Below, piece by piece: positions 29,466 to 39,540 of a stretch of 39,582 nt of DNA. The stretch covers positions 1 to 39,582 of the forward strand of contig JAUSEX010000002.1 of assembly GCA_030649895.1 (NCBI GenBank), given 5' to 3'. The position numbers and the translations under genes were made by a program. The DNA is from Candidatus Omnitrophota bacterium. Its GTDB lineage: Bacteria; Omnitrophota; Gorgyraeia; Gorgyraeales; Gorgyraeaceae. The notes under the pieces are model-generated. The model was not told where the DNA came from. It did not search any database and saw only the letters and a program-made list of their open reading frames with translations. Every line of letters starts with the position of its first letter. Positions within the stretch are counted from its first letter, which is position 1.

Positions 29466-30943
29466 CTGGAAAGCGTTCTTTTGACCGCGTCAAGCCACTC
29501 ATCGTAATACTTTAAAGCTGTTTCTTCCTTCATTTCAGGACTGAAAATCTTATCTTTTTTCCAGCATTTTTTTATCTCGCCGGTATTTTTCCAGTACCCT
29601 GTCGCAAGGCCGGCCAGATACGCCGCTCCAAGAGACGTTGTCTCTATCACTTCAGGTCTAACCACATTGACCCCGAGAATATCAGCCTGAAACTGGCATA
29701 AAAAATTATTCGCAGAGGCCCCGCCATCAACCTTCAGATCCCTTATCTCTAACCCTGAATCTTTCTGCATAGCCTCAAGCACGTCTTTGGTCTGATAACA
29801 CATTGCTTCAAGCGCTGCCCTTACAATATGATTGCCGCTAGTGCCCCTGGTAATGCCAAATATTGCGCCGCGGGCAGACTGATCCCAGTAAGGGGCTCCA
29901 AGCCCCACAAAAGCCGGCACAAAATAAACGCCCGCGTTATCTCTTACTGAAACTGCCATCTTTTCAGATTCGCAGCCGCAGGATAAAATTTTCAAGCCGT
30001 CTCTAATCCAGTGGATAGCCGCGCCAGCTATAAATATCGCCCCTTCCAATACATACACAGGCTCTCCTTTGCCCCCGCATCCAAGCGTAGTAATGAGCCC
30101 GTGCCTCGAAACGACTTTTTTCCCGCCTGTATTCAATAAAATAAAACATCCGGTGCCATAGGTGTTCTTTATTGTGCCAGGCTCAAAACATGCCTGGCCG
30201 AATAAAGCAGCCTGCTGGTCTCCGGCGACCCCGGAAACAGGAACCCCTGCGGGCAATTTTCCTATCTTTACGGTCATTCCGAAAATACCCGATGATTTTT
30301 TAACCTCAGGCAAAATTATTTCCGGAATCCTGAATTTTTTAATAATTTCTTTATCCCATTTTAGCTTTTCGATATTAAAAAGCATCGTCCGGGACGCATT
30401 CGTATAGTCGGTGGCGTGCGCTTTTCCGCCTGTAAGCTTCCACAGGATCCACGTGTCGGTTGTCCCGAATAATAATTTTCCGCTCCTGGCCTTTCCTAAA
30501 ACGCCTTTTACGTTTTTTAAGATCCATTCTATCTTGGTTGCTGAAAAATACGCGTCTATGGGAAGGCCTGTCCTTTTTCTGAAGAATTCTTTCTCGCCTT
30601 TAACAGCCTTAAGCCGGTCGCACCTCTCGGCTGTGCGCCTGCACTGCCATACAATAGCGTTATAAACAGGCTTGCCTGTTTCTTTGTCCCATAAAACAGT
30701 TGTCTCGCGCTGATTTGTAATCCCTATTGCCTGGATTTTATCCGGCCGGACCTTTCCAAGGACTTTCTGGATAGCATTATTAACACTCTGCCATATTTCT
30801 TCGGGATCATGCTCTACCCATCCGGGCCTCGGAAAATATTGCGGAAATTCTTCATACGCGCCAGCTATTTTTTTGCCGCGCTTATCATAAATAATCGCCC
30901 TTGAGCCTGTGGTGCCCTGGTCTATAGCTAAGATATATTTCAT
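29462..30943 (-). CDS. glpK: glycerol kinase
   Basis: [80 protein letters not shown]. Confidence 0.96.
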   Translation of the reverse strand: MKYILAIDQGTTGSRAIIYDKRGKKIAGAYEEFPQYFPRPGWVEHDPEEIWQSVNNAIQKVLGKVRPDKIQAIGITNQRETTVLWDKETGKPVYNAIVWQCRRTAERCDRLKAVKGEKEFFRKRTGLPIDAYFSATKIEWILKNVKGVLGKARSGKLLFGTTDTWILWKLTGGKAHATDYTNASRTMLFNIEKLKWDKEIIKKFRIPEIILPEVKKSSGIFGMTVKIGKLPAGVPVSGVAGDQQAALFGQACFEPGTIKNTYGTGCFILLNTGGKKVVSRHGLITTLGCGGKGEPVYVLEGAIFIAGAAIHWIRDGLKILSCGCESEKMAVSVRDNAGVYFVPAFVGLGAPYWDQSARGAIFGITRGTSGNHIVRAALEAMCYQTKDVLEAMQKDSGLEIRDLKVDGGASANNFLCQFQADILGVNVVRPEVIETTSLGAAYLAGLATGYWKNTGEIKKCWKKDKIFSPEMKEETALKYYDEWLDAVKRTLSR

Positions 30944-30972
30944 ATAATACGCTCCTTAATCCAATCTTCTTC

Positions 30973-31013
30973 GGTCCTTCGAATACTCCCTGCCCGGTTA
31001 TGTTCCCGGGGTC
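30973..31013 (-). repeat. 41-bp dispersed repeat, copy 3
   Basis: GGTCCTTCGAATACTCCCTGCCCGGTTATGTTCCCGGGGTC; overlaps the stop codon of the zinc-ribbon gene. Confidence 0.8.
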
Positions 31014-31308
31014 ACATTACCATCTTATAATAGGCCTTTAAAGAATTAATGCTCTTTACCAGCATTACGCTTAAAAAATACGTCAGAATGACTACAACAA
31101 CGCTTACGATAATCTTTCTTTTTAATGTAAAGCGCGGATTAAGCCATAAAAGAGGCAGCGCAAACGGCCCGACGCAAAGAAGCGCCATCATAAAAATAGG
31201 CATACTCAAATACCATTTATCTTTTTTCTTATGCAGCATCTCCCCGCAATGCTTGCACTTTATAGCTTCTTCCTGTATCTCTTCGGCGCAAAAAGGGCAC
31301 TTTTTCAT
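31012..31308 (-). CDS. zinc-ribbon small membrane protein
   Basis: MKKCPFCAEEIQEEAIKCKHCGEML plus hydrophobic C-terminal segments. Confidence 0.8.
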   Translation of the reverse strand: MKKCPFCAEEIQEEAIKCKHCGEMLHKKKDKWYLSMPIFMMALLCVGPFALPLLWLNPRFTLKRKIIVSVVVVILTYFLSVMLVKSINSLKAYYKMVM

Positions 31309-31385
31309 TTCCGTCTCCTGTTTTTTTCTATTTTACTATATATCTATTCTATATAAAAGCAAAATATGGTATATTAAATACCTGA

Positions 31386-32549
31386 ATGGAAATAACTATA
31401 CAGAAAATTATCTATCCCGGAAAAAGCCTTGGCGCGCATGGCGCTAAAACCATCCTTACGGATAAAGGGATTCCCGGGGAAATCGTGGAAATAGCTCCTG
31501 TCGCAGAAAAGAAAAACTATATTGAAGCAAAAACCGTAAAAATAGTCAGCCCGTCTCCTCACAGGATAGCTCCTGAATGCAGCCATTACAGGGCATGCGG
31601 GGCTTATCAGGATATTGACTATAAAACGCAGCTAGTCATCAAAGAATCGCAATTAAAAGAAATCTTTCCGGGCATTCCTATTGAGGTTATCCCGTCTCCT
31701 GAAATATGGGGATATAGAAATAAGATTAAGCTAAGCATAATCCGGGAAAATAAAAAAGCTTATCTCGCGTATCATATCCCTGAATCCAGAAATGAATTCA
31801 TTAAAATAGACTCGTGCCGCCTGGTAAGTGAAAATATTAACAGGTTCCTTGCGTTATTCATCGATACGGTTAACAAGGAAAATTTAACCTCTGTTAAAGA
31901 GATTGAAGCAAGAGAAAGCTGCGCCACAAAAAAACTGATATTCACAACGCGCCCTTTTGTTAAAATTGAAAATATCCAAAACAGCTCATACGTTGAAGAG
32001 GCAGCTTCAGGTAAAATATTCAGGATAGGCCCTGAGTCTTTTTTTCAGATCAACGTTCCAATGCTTGAAGCTGCGCTGAAAGAGATGCAAAGATACATCA
32101 GCCTTCAGGAAAACCGGGTAATAGCGGATCTTTACTGCGGCATAGGGACTTTCGGAATAGCCTTCAGCCAGCTGGCTGAAGAAATAATCGGGATAGAATC
32201 TGACCCGGGGAATATATCTTTTCTTAAAGGCAATCTGAAGTTGAATAAGGTTGAAAATTTCAAGCTTTACGAAGGGCAATGCGAGAAATTATTTCCCGCG
32301 CTTATGAATAAAGGCGTAGATATCTTAATACTGGATCCTCCGCGAAAAGGCCTGGATAATACGCTCTGTAGGAATATTTTGCTCAGCTCTATAAAAAAGA
32401 TATTGTATCTTTCCTGCAACCCCAGCACCCTTAGCCGCGATTTAAAGATACTTAACCATTCATACGCGGTAAAAATTCTTTATCTCCTGGACTTCTTTCC
32501 CCAAACACCCCATATCGAAGCCCTTGCGATACTGGAAAAGAAATTATAA
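31386..32549 (+). CDS. 23S rRNA (uracil-5-)-methyltransferase, RumA/TrmA family
   Basis: CSHYRACGAYQDIDY Fe-S Cys motif; DLYCGIGTFGIAF SAM motif; LDPPRKGLDN; YLSCNPSTLSRDL. Confidence 0.92.
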   Translation: MEITIQKIIYPGKSLGAHGAKTILTDKGIPGEIVEIAPVAEKKNYIEAKTVKIVSPSPHRIAPECSHYRACGAYQDIDYKTQLVIKESQLKEIFPGIPIEVIPSPEIWGYRNKIKLSIIRENKKAYLAYHIPESRNEFIKIDSCRLVSENINRFLALFIDTVNKENLTSVKEIEARESCATKKLIFTTRPFVKIENIQNSSYVEEAASGKIFRIGPESFFQINVPMLEAALKEMQRYISLQENRVIADLYCGIGTFGIAFSQLAEEIIGIESDPGNISFLKGNLKLNKVENFKLYEGQCEKLFPALMNKGVDILILDPPRKGLDNTLCRNILLSSIKKILYLSCNPSTLSRDLKILNHSYAVKILYLLDFFPQTPHIEALAILEKKL

Positions 32550-32592
32550 AAACCTGTATGCAAAACCTTAGCCGCATGCGCCGCTCCCCGGA

Positions 32593-33930
32593 TCACAAGG
32601 ATTTAATCACGCTATAGGCCCTATCCATGACATCCTCAAGCTCATCTGTTTTAATGCACAGCGGCAGGAATAGGTAGATTACGCCGCCAAGAGGCCTTAA
32701 AATTATATTTTTTTTAAGGCCCTTTATGTAAACCTGCAGACCAATCCTGTCTTTAAAATCAAAGGCCTTCCTGGTCCTTTTATCCTTTACCAGTTCCATT
32801 GCCCCGATTAAGCCAATTCCCCTGGTATCCCCTACCAATGGAAGCCCCTTGAATCTTTGCAGGCCGCCCTGGAACAGAGGGATTATTTTTTTCACTTTAT
32901 CAAGGGTCTTTTCCTCATCGAAAATATTTATACTGGCAAGGGCGGCAGAGCAGGCAACCGGATTCGCGGTATATGTGTGGCCGTGATAAAAAGTTTTTTT
33001 CTTCCCGTAATCCGCATAAAACGCCTGGTATATGCCTTTAGTGGTTAACGTAGCTCCCATGGGCAGGTAACCGCCCGTAATGCCTTTTGAAAGACAAAGA
33101 AAATCCGGATTAATCTCAGGCAGGTGCTGGCAGGCGAACATCTTGCCGGTGCGTCCAAACCCAGTGGCTACCTCATCAAGAATTAAATGCACATTGTATC
33201 TTCCGGCTAAATCCGCGACCTTTGACAAATATTCTACAGGGTAGGCAATCATGCCGCCCGCGGCTAACACCAATGGCTCTATGATAATCGCGGAGCAATC
33301 TTTGGATTTTTCTTTTAATAATTTTTCAAGCGGGTTTACACAGTTTATTTCGCACGTAGACCTGTCTTTACCCATAGGGCAACGATAGCAATACGGCGAA
33401 GGAACCTTAAAAGAAGGAAATAACATTGGAGAAAACGCTTCGTTAAAAAGGCTCTCCCCGCTTACGCTCATAGCGCCTATGGTATCTCCGTGATAACCGT
33501 GATCTAGCGCTATAAACCTGGTTTTATTTGTCTTTCCCGTAATCCGCCAATATTGAAAAGACATCTTCAGCGCTACTTCCACGGAGGTGGAGCCATTATC
33601 CGAGAAAAACACTCTGGTTAAACCCTTCGGCGCAATAGAGATAAGTTTTTCCGCAAGAAGAATAGCCGGCTTATGGGTAAAGCCCGCGAATAATATATGC
33701 TCCATGGAATCAAGCTGCTTTTTAACTGCCCTTTTAATTTTCGGGTGATTGTGGCCATGCACATTGCACCACCAGCTTGAGATCGTATCGTAATAGAATC
33801 TTCCGCGGGAACCGTACAGTTTCACGCCCTTCGCCCTCTCTATTAAAACAGGAGGAAGGTTTTCGCAATCCTTCATCTGGGTGTAAGGATGCCAGTTAAA
33901 TTTTAAATCTTTGCAGATCCATTTATTCAT
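32593..33930 (-). CDS. bioA: adenosylmethionine-8-amino-7-oxononanoate aminotransferase
   Basis: WHPYTQMKD start; SSWWCNVHGHNHPKI; HGHTYTANPVACSAALASI; position in bio operon. Confidence 0.96.
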   Translation of the reverse strand: MNKWICKDLKFNWHPYTQMKDCENLPPVLIERAKGVKLYGSRGRFYYDTISSWWCNVHGHNHPKIKRAVKKQLDSMEHILFAGFTHKPAILLAEKLISIAPKGLTRVFFSDNGSTSVEVALKMSFQYWRITGKTNKTRFIALDHGYHGDTIGAMSVSGESLFNEAFSPMLFPSFKVPSPYCYRCPMGKDRSTCEINCVNPLEKLLKEKSKDCSAIIIEPLVLAAGGMIAYPVEYLSKVADLAGRYNVHLILDEVATGFGRTGKMFACQHLPEINPDFLCLSKGITGGYLPMGATLTTKGIYQAFYADYGKKKTFYHGHTYTANPVACSAALASINIFDEEKTLDKVKKIIPLFQGGLQRFKGLPLVGDTRGIGLIGAMELVKDKRTRKAFDFKDRIGLQVYIKGLKKNIILRPLGGVIYLFLPLCIKTDELEDVMDRAYSVIKSL

Positions 33931-34619
33931 AAAATAGCCTTGCGTATTCTCTCCCCTATGGGAGTAAATTCCAGGTATAGTTTATCGAGCTGGTTTTCCC
34001 TGGTTAAAACACCGAAAATTTTCTCCCCGCTTAACGCCTTTACGATCACGGGATTATCTTTAAGTATAATCCGGTTTTCTTTCTCCGGATTATTAAATAT
34101 TATTCCTAAAATTTTTATACGCCTTTTTCTCAATGCCTCTATGGTTAAAAGAGTATGATTAATTGCGCCTAACCTGTTCTGCGCCACGATTAACGCCGCC
34201 AGACCAAGTTCCTTAGCTATATCTATCAATAATTTTTTTTTACCGCAGGGGACTAAAACCCCTCCGGTGCCTTCCACAATCACAAGATCGAATCTTTTAG
34301 ATAGGATCCGGAAGCTTTTTATAACTTTATCCGCGCTGATTCTTCTATTCTCAATCAAGCAGGCTAGATGCGGAGAGCTGGCGGCCCTAAACTTGTAGGG
34401 CAAGATATGCCTCAGATAATCTTTTATATCTTTTTTTTCTCGCCCCATAATTTTAAGATGCAGCCCTGCATCCGAAGATACGAAATCAGAGCATCCCGTC
34501 TGAATCCATTTCTGCGTAATTACATTATGACCTTTTTCAAGCATATACTTTGCCAGAAGCCCCGCTATAACAGTCTTGCCGACTCCGGTATCCGTTCCAG
34601 TAACCAATATGCCTTTCAT
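33927..34619 (-). CDS. bioD: dethiobiotin synthetase
   Basis: GILVTGTDTGVGKTVIAGLLAKYM; VEGTGGVLVP. Confidence 0.95.
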   Translation of the reverse strand: MKGILVTGTDTGVGKTVIAGLLAKYMLEKGHNVITQKWIQTGCSDFVSSDAGLHLKIMGREKKDIKDYLRHILPYKFRAASSPHLACLIENRRISADKVIKSFRILSKRFDLVIVEGTGGVLVPCGKKKLLIDIAKELGLAALIVAQNRLGAINHTLLTIEALRKRRIKILGIIFNNPEKENRIILKDNPVIVKALSGEKIFGVLTRENQLDKLYLEFTPIGERIRKAIL

Positions 34620-35380
34620 TATCTATACCCCCTGCAGAGAAAGGCCTGATAGGTCGCCTTTATACCTTTGAATTTATCCAGATAAATCTTCTCCAGCTCT
34701 CCCAGCGTTTTCCTGCCGAATACAAATCTTCCGCGATGGCCCTCCCCCCGCACGCCGGAATATTTTATCTTATTCAACAGCTCCGCGAGGCTTGCAAAAT
34801 TCTCTTCATATCTAATTTCTTCAATCACCGCTTCTTTAAAATTATCGCGAAGCATCTTCTTTAATTTTTCTCCGGGCATAAAACCATCTGCGGCAATAGC
34901 GCCATTCTTAACAACATTTCTCAGGGAATAGCTCAGCTCCCGGAATGTAAGCGGCCCAAAAACTGAAAATAAAATCAACCCTCCGTCTTTAAGCATGCCT
35001 TTATATATTTTTAACGCCGCGCCTAAATCCTGGAACCACTGAAAACACGCATTAGCGGTTATTAAATCAAATCTTTCGCCAAGATCCAGGCCTTCCGCGT
35101 CCAGCGCAATAAATTCCACGCCTTTACCCTGAAGTTTCGCGCTGGCGAGTTCGATCATTTTATGCGATATGTCTACGGCCAGTATGCCTGCGTCTTTAAA
35201 TCTGTTCCTTAACAAAAGCGTATAACTGCCTGTGCCGCAGCCAAGTTCCAGTATCCGCTCGCAATGGCCTTTACCTGCGCCCTTTAACAGTTCGCAGCCT
35301 ACCATGCACTGCGCATCTGCGTATTGATCATAGATATGCGCATATCTTGAAAAATTCCATGCTATGGTTTTTTTATCCAT
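34619..35380 (-). CDS. bioC: malonyl-ACP O-methyltransferase
   Basis: SAM motif ILELGCGTGSYTLLLRNRF; TANACFQWFQDLGAAL; C-terminal FVFGRKTLGELEKIY; position in operon. Confidence 0.9.
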   Translation of the reverse strand: MDKKTIAWNFSRYAHIYDQYADAQCMVGCELLKGAGKGHCERILELGCGTGSYTLLLRNRFKDAGILAVDISHKMIELASAKLQGKGVEFIALDAEGLDLGERFDLITANACFQWFQDLGAALKIYKGMLKDGGLILFSVFGPLTFRELSYSLRNVVKNGAIAADGFMPGEKLKKMLRDNFKEAVIEEIRYEENFASLAELLNKIKYSGVRGEGHRGRFVFGRKTLGELEKIYLDKFKGIKATYQAFLCRGYR

Positions 35381-36074
35381 CGAATCTTTCCTTAAAATCC
35401 GGGTTCAGGAACAACGCGTGCCCCGCCCTCTCCATGTATATAAAATCTGCTTGCGGCAGCAATGATTTTATTTCCAGCGCTTCGTCAAGAGGCGCTATCT
35501 TATCCTGCCCGCCATGAAAAATCCTTATCTTTTTAACCCCGGATAAAGACCCGATATTTATCTGCGCGCCTGAAAGATAATCTAACCCGCGCACCAGATA
35601 TTCAAGGCCCATCCGGTCCAGATATTTCTTTAACAGGCGCCTTTTAAACCAGTTGCGCCCTTCATTATCGTCCGGAGAAAAACAATCAAGATAAAACTTA
35701 TAAAGAAAGGCCCTTTTATTCCGCTCAAGCTTGCGCCTTATCCCTTCCAGCGCGCTTTGATCGTATCTTTTGCGTATGCCGGCTAAAATAAGTCCTCCTA
35801 CCTTTCGGGTATTATGAGAAGCAAAATCAACGGCCATAAAACCTCCCTGCGACCAGCCAAAGAGCGATACAAGGCCTATAGATGACGTTTCCAAAAATTC
35901 CGATAGCGTATCTTTAAAATCATCGGGATTAAAATCAACGGGCACCACATAATTGTATTTTAAATCCAGCGTATCAAAGATCTGATAATCCGTAGCCCAC
36001 CCCGGCACCAAGACGATCGTCTCCTTAAAACCCCTTTTAACTATTTTAAATTTTGATCTCGCGGATATCATCAA
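35373..36074 (-). CDS. alpha/beta hydrolase, probable pimeloyl-ACP methyl ester esterase (BioH/BioG-like)
   Basis: VLVPGWATDYQIFD; nucleophile elbow GWSQGG; HGGQDKIAPLDEA; GHALFLNP catalytic His; between bioF and bioC. Confidence 0.8.
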   Translation of the reverse strand: MMISARSKFKIVKRGFKETIVLVPGWATDYQIFDTLDLKYNYVVPVDFNPDDFKDTLSEFLETSSIGLVSLFGWSQGGFMAVDFASHNTRKVGGLILAGIRKRYDQSALEGIRRKLERNKRAFLYKFYLDCFSPDDNEGRNWFKRRLLKKYLDRMGLEYLVRGLDYLSGAQINIGSLSGVKKIRIFHGGQDKIAPLDEALEIKSLLPQADFIYMERAGHALFLNPDFKERFDG

Positions 36075-37197
36075 TAAGTTTTTGCAAAATTTCTTTCGTA
36101 TGATAAAAAGTGAGAGAAAATCTTAACCGCGCTTCGCCCCGGGGAACAGTGGGCGGCCTTATAGGTAAGATCCAATACCCTTTTTCCTGCAGGCGCCCGG
36201 CGAATTCTACAGCCTTAAGATTATCTCCGACAATTACAGGGACTATCTGAGAATCTCCTTTTACGTTAAAGCCGCTGGCTTTCAATGCATCGCGAAAATA
36301 TCTCGCAGATTTCAGAAGGATCTCTCTTCGAGACGGTTCATCTTCAACGACCCCGATGCCTTCCAGGTTTGCTGAAATTATCCCGGGAGGCAACGCTGTA
36401 GAATATATGAAACCTCTGCAGGTATTTATCAGATAATGAACTGTTTTCCCGGAGGCGGCTAAATAAGCTCCAAAGCCCCCCAATGCCTTGCCAAAGGTGC
36501 CCATAATAAAATCAACCTGCTCCCAGAGCCCTTCCTCTTCGACTACCCCGCTTCCGTTTTTACCGAAAATACCTGTCGCATGCGCTTCATCAACCATGAT
36601 CTCGCAATTATATTTTTCCTTTAAGCGCACCAGGTCTTTTAACAGGCACTTATCGCCATCCATACTAAAAACCGTTTCGGTAATAATCAGGGCCTTCCTG
36701 CCTTTTACTCTTTCTTTCTTGAGCAAGGATTCAAGGTGCCCAGCATCATTATGCCGGAAACGAAAAGATTTTGCCCCTGATAACAAGATCCCGTCGATAA
36801 TGCTGGCATGATTCAAGCGGTCTGAAAAGATACAATCGTCCTTTGTAAAAAGAGCGCTTATTGCTCCGAGATTTCCCTGATACCCGGAGTTAAAAACCAG
36901 GGCGGTGTCCTTTTTTTTAAATTGCGCGATTTTCTCTTCAAGCTTGTGATGCAGTATTAAGTCTCCACTGAGAAGACGGGAGGCGGAACTGGAAACGCCG
37001 AACTCATCTATCGCATCCTTAGCTGCCCTGATAAGCCTTGGATGAGCGGATAATCCCAGGTAATCATTGGAAGAAAAATCAATGTATTCTTTATCTTTTA
37101 CTATAATCCTGCCCTGATACCTGCGGGAGACAGGTTTCAGGTTTCTTAAAAGCCCTGCCTCAGCCTGTTTCTTTAAAAATTTATCTACCCCTTCCAT
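36046..37197 (-). CDS. bioF: 8-amino-7-oxononanoate synthase
   Basis: DFSSNDYLGLSAHPRLIRAA; DEAHATGIFG; GTFGKALGGFGAYLA. Start at internal Met (MEGVDKFLKK) preferred over 37227. Confidence 0.93.
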   Translation of the reverse strand: MEGVDKFLKKQAEAGLLRNLKPVSRRYQGRIIVKDKEYIDFSSNDYLGLSAHPRLIRAAKDAIDEFGVSSSASRLLSGDLILHHKLEEKIAQFKKKDTALVFNSGYQGNLGAISALFTKDDCIFSDRLNHASIIDGILLSGAKSFRFRHNDAGHLESLLKKERVKGRKALIITETVFSMDGDKCLLKDLVRLKEKYNCEIMVDEAHATGIFGKNGSGVVEEEGLWEQVDFIMGTFGKALGGFGAYLAASGKTVHYLINTCRGFIYSTALPPGIISANLEGIGVVEDEPSRREILLKSARYFRDALKASGFNVKGDSQIVPVIVGDNLKAVEFAGRLQEKGYWILPIRPPTVPRGEARLRFSLTFYHTKEILQKLIDDIREIKI

Positions 37198-38102
37198 AGC
37201 ATCTCTACCTCTCTGATCAGCTTCCAATCTTCTTCGACATCCCTACCTTTAATGGTTAAATAGCCCCCGATAAGCATTCCGTTCGCCCCTGCCATAAAAG
37301 CCAGGGCCTGAAAATCTTTCAAAACAGATTCTCTGCCCGCAGCTATTTTTATCGTCTTGCCCTTCAGGATAATCCTGAATAACGCGATAGTCTTTATCGC
37401 TTCGCTGCCAGACAGCGCAACGTTGTTTTCAAAAGAAGTGCCTTTTATAGGCACCAGTATATTTATAGGCACGGAATCTACGTCCAGCTCCTTTAAGATA
37501 AGCGCCATCTGAATCCTGTCATTGAAAGTTTCTCCCAACCCAATTATCCCTCCGCTGCAAACCTCTAATCCTGCTTTTTTAGCCGCTTTAACAGTTTTTA
37601 TCCTGTCCTGGAATGTGTGAGTCGTTACGACCTTGGAAAAATAAGTCTCAGAGGTCTCAAGGTTATGATGATAACGAGTTAAACCCGCCTTTTTAAGTAA
37701 ACGCAGGTCATTTTCTTCCATGCTGCCCAGAGATGCGCACATCTTTATGCCGATCTTATCGCTTATCTCGTGAATTGTATCAGCAACAACGCTTAATTCA
37801 TCCCTGGTCAATCTATTGCCGCTGGTGACTATATCAAACCTTTCCGCTCCTATATCTTTAGCTCTCCTGGCAGCTTCCAGCATCTCTCCTTTAGCTTTTA
37901 GAGAATAGCTATTTATCCCGGTAGAGTGCCTGGAGGATTGAGCGCAGAATTTACAGTCTTGGCTGCATAGCCCTGATTTAGCGTTAATTATGCTGCAAAG
38001 TTCTATTTTAGAACCCGCGTATTCCTGCCTTGTTTCATCGGCCATTGCGATTAACTTATTAAGGGGCAAAGTCAAAAGTCCGCTTATTTCTCCATTATTC
38101 AT
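37185..38102 (-). CDS. bioB: biotin synthase
   Basis: Radical SAM CSQDCKFCAQSSRHSTGI; GGIIGLGETFNDRIQMA; AGANGMLIGGYLTIKGR. Confidence 0.97.
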   Translation of the reverse strand: MNNGEISGLLTLPLNKLIAMADETRQEYAGSKIELCSIINAKSGLCSQDCKFCAQSSRHSTGINSYSLKAKGEMLEAARRAKDIGAERFDIVTSGNRLTRDELSVVADTIHEISDKIGIKMCASLGSMEENDLRLLKKAGLTRYHHNLETSETYFSKVVTTHTFQDRIKTVKAAKKAGLEVCSGGIIGLGETFNDRIQMALILKELDVDSVPINILVPIKGTSFENNVALSGSEAIKTIALFRIILKGKTIKIAAGRESVLKDFQALAFMAGANGMLIGGYLTIKGRDVEEDWKLIREVEMLWKG

Positions 38103-38142
38103 ATAAACGCCTCTTTCCGGTAATTGTCGGGAAATAAATAGA

Positions 38143-38180
38143 TTGTAAACTATTATAATATATTCGGTTTACATTGACAA
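38143..38180 (-). promoter_or_regulatory. bio operon promoter with BirA-type operator
   Basis: Minus strand: -35 TTGTCA (38175-38180), 17-bp spacer, -10 TATAAT (38152-38157); operator TTGTAAACt-N14-GGTTTACA (38143-38173) matches the BirA box. Confidence 0.85.
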
Positions 38181-38208
38181 GAAGAGTCTGGTTTTAGTAA
38201 CGCAAGTA

Positions 38209-39540
38209 TTATTGTACGCTTTCGTATTTAGGTTCTCTGAAAATTGTTACGTGCCTTGGCAAAACATCTGGTTGTTGTTCCTGCATGACTTGGCTTATGA
38301 TGCCATATACCCAAAGATTCGCGCTTCTGTCTGATTTGAAGTAACCCTGTATTTTAATACGCCTGCGTACTTCCTCTAATTCGCGCTCAATATGATTTGT
38401 TGAGCTTATTAAGTTCTTATCTTCCATGAATTCAAAATAATGCAATGTATCATAGAAGCCGTCTTTGAAGCATTTGATTGCGTACGGTTCATATTCCTGC
38501 CAAAAGGCGCAGAACTTATCAAATCTCTCGATTGCCTGTTGTTTATTCTTAGACTTATAAATAGCCCTTATCTGACGCATTATTCCAGGGCGGTTGTTTA
38601 TTTTATGCCGTATGTGCTTGTTTAAGTTCCTGATCTTATGCACATAACAGAGCTGCCACTTGGCATAAGGATAAACCATGTTGATAGCCGACCTTATGCC
38701 TTTTGCGCCGTCTGAGGCTATTAGCTTAAGCTGTTTACCTTCTAATCCGCGCCGGTAAATGTCGTTTAAAAGAGCGGTTACTTCTTCTTCGGTCTCGCCC
38801 CCAGCAAGCTTAAAAGCTATGATCTCCTTTTTATTATCTAAAGTAACTCCTAAGATAAAAAGAATGACTTTTTCCTTGAGCTTACCAGCATCTTTAACCT
38901 TAACCCAGAGGCCATCAAGTAGCAGGTATTTATATTTATCTTCTATTGGCCTGGTCCTATACCCTTGAAGGCCTTCTTCAAGGGTACGGATTAGCTTGGA
39001 CGCTGTGGTATGGCTTACAGCGTCTCCTATGAATGACTTGAAGAACCGGCGCTGCTTACGCACTGAGAGCCCCAATAGCATCGCTAGTACAATCATCTTA
39101 TCGAACTTCTTCTGCCGCCTCTGGTACTTCTCAAAGAGCGAATAATGTATTTTTACTTTTTTAAACCTGATTCGCGGTACAAGTATCTTTGATGTTCCGA
39201 ATGTTGTTGTAAGATTACGCTCATAGGTGCCTTGACGTTCATCAAGCCTGTTAGGAGCGTGTTCGTACCGCCCGGCTTTTACCTGCAAAGCAAATTCTTC
39301 GTTTACACAACTCTGAATCAGTTTTTGGATAACATCATGCGCCTGAAGCTCAAAATCATTAAACTGATACGAAATGCCAAACTCTCCTAAATTCCTCTTT
39401 ACATACTGCCACTGGACTGCTAAATTATCATTTGAGAAGTTAACGCTTCTCATGGCATACCTCCCTGGGCTGAAAAGCCCGGTTAATGGTTCGTTGTGTT
39501 CAACAACCATTAATGGTATGCCATTTTTATTGGTTTTCAA
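38209..39540 (-). CDS. IS256/Mutator-family transposase
   Basis: DDE-type motifs LLLDGLWVKV, LIASDGAKGI, LCYVHKIRN, NHIERELEEVRRRIKIQGYF. Confidence 0.93.
   Translation of the reverse strand: MKTNKNGIPLMVVEHNEPLTGLFSPGRYAMRSVNFSNDNLAVQWQYVKRNLGEFGISYQFNDFELQAHDVIQKLIQSCVNEEFALQVKAGRYEHAPNRLDERQGTYERNLTTTFGTSKILVPRIRFKKVKIHYSLFEKYQRRQKKFDKMIVLAMLLGLSVRKQRRFFKSFIGDAVSHTTASKLIRTLEEGLQGYRTRPIEDKYKYLLLDGLWVKVKDAGKLKEKVILFILGVTLDNKKEIIAFKLAGGETEEEVTALLNDIYRRGLEGKQLKLIASDGAKGIRSAINMVYPYAKWQLCYVHKIRNLNKHIRHKINNRPGIMRQIRAIYKSKNKQQAIERFDKFCAFWQEYEPYAIKCFKDGFYDTLHYFEFMEDKNLISSTNHIERELEEVRRRIKIQGYFKSDRSANLWVYGIISQVMQEQQPDVLPRHVTIFREPKYESVQ

Noticed and set aside
16749-31013. 41-bp repeats considered as CRISPR
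   Set aside because: Only three divergent, widely separated copies with no regular spacers and no cas genes.
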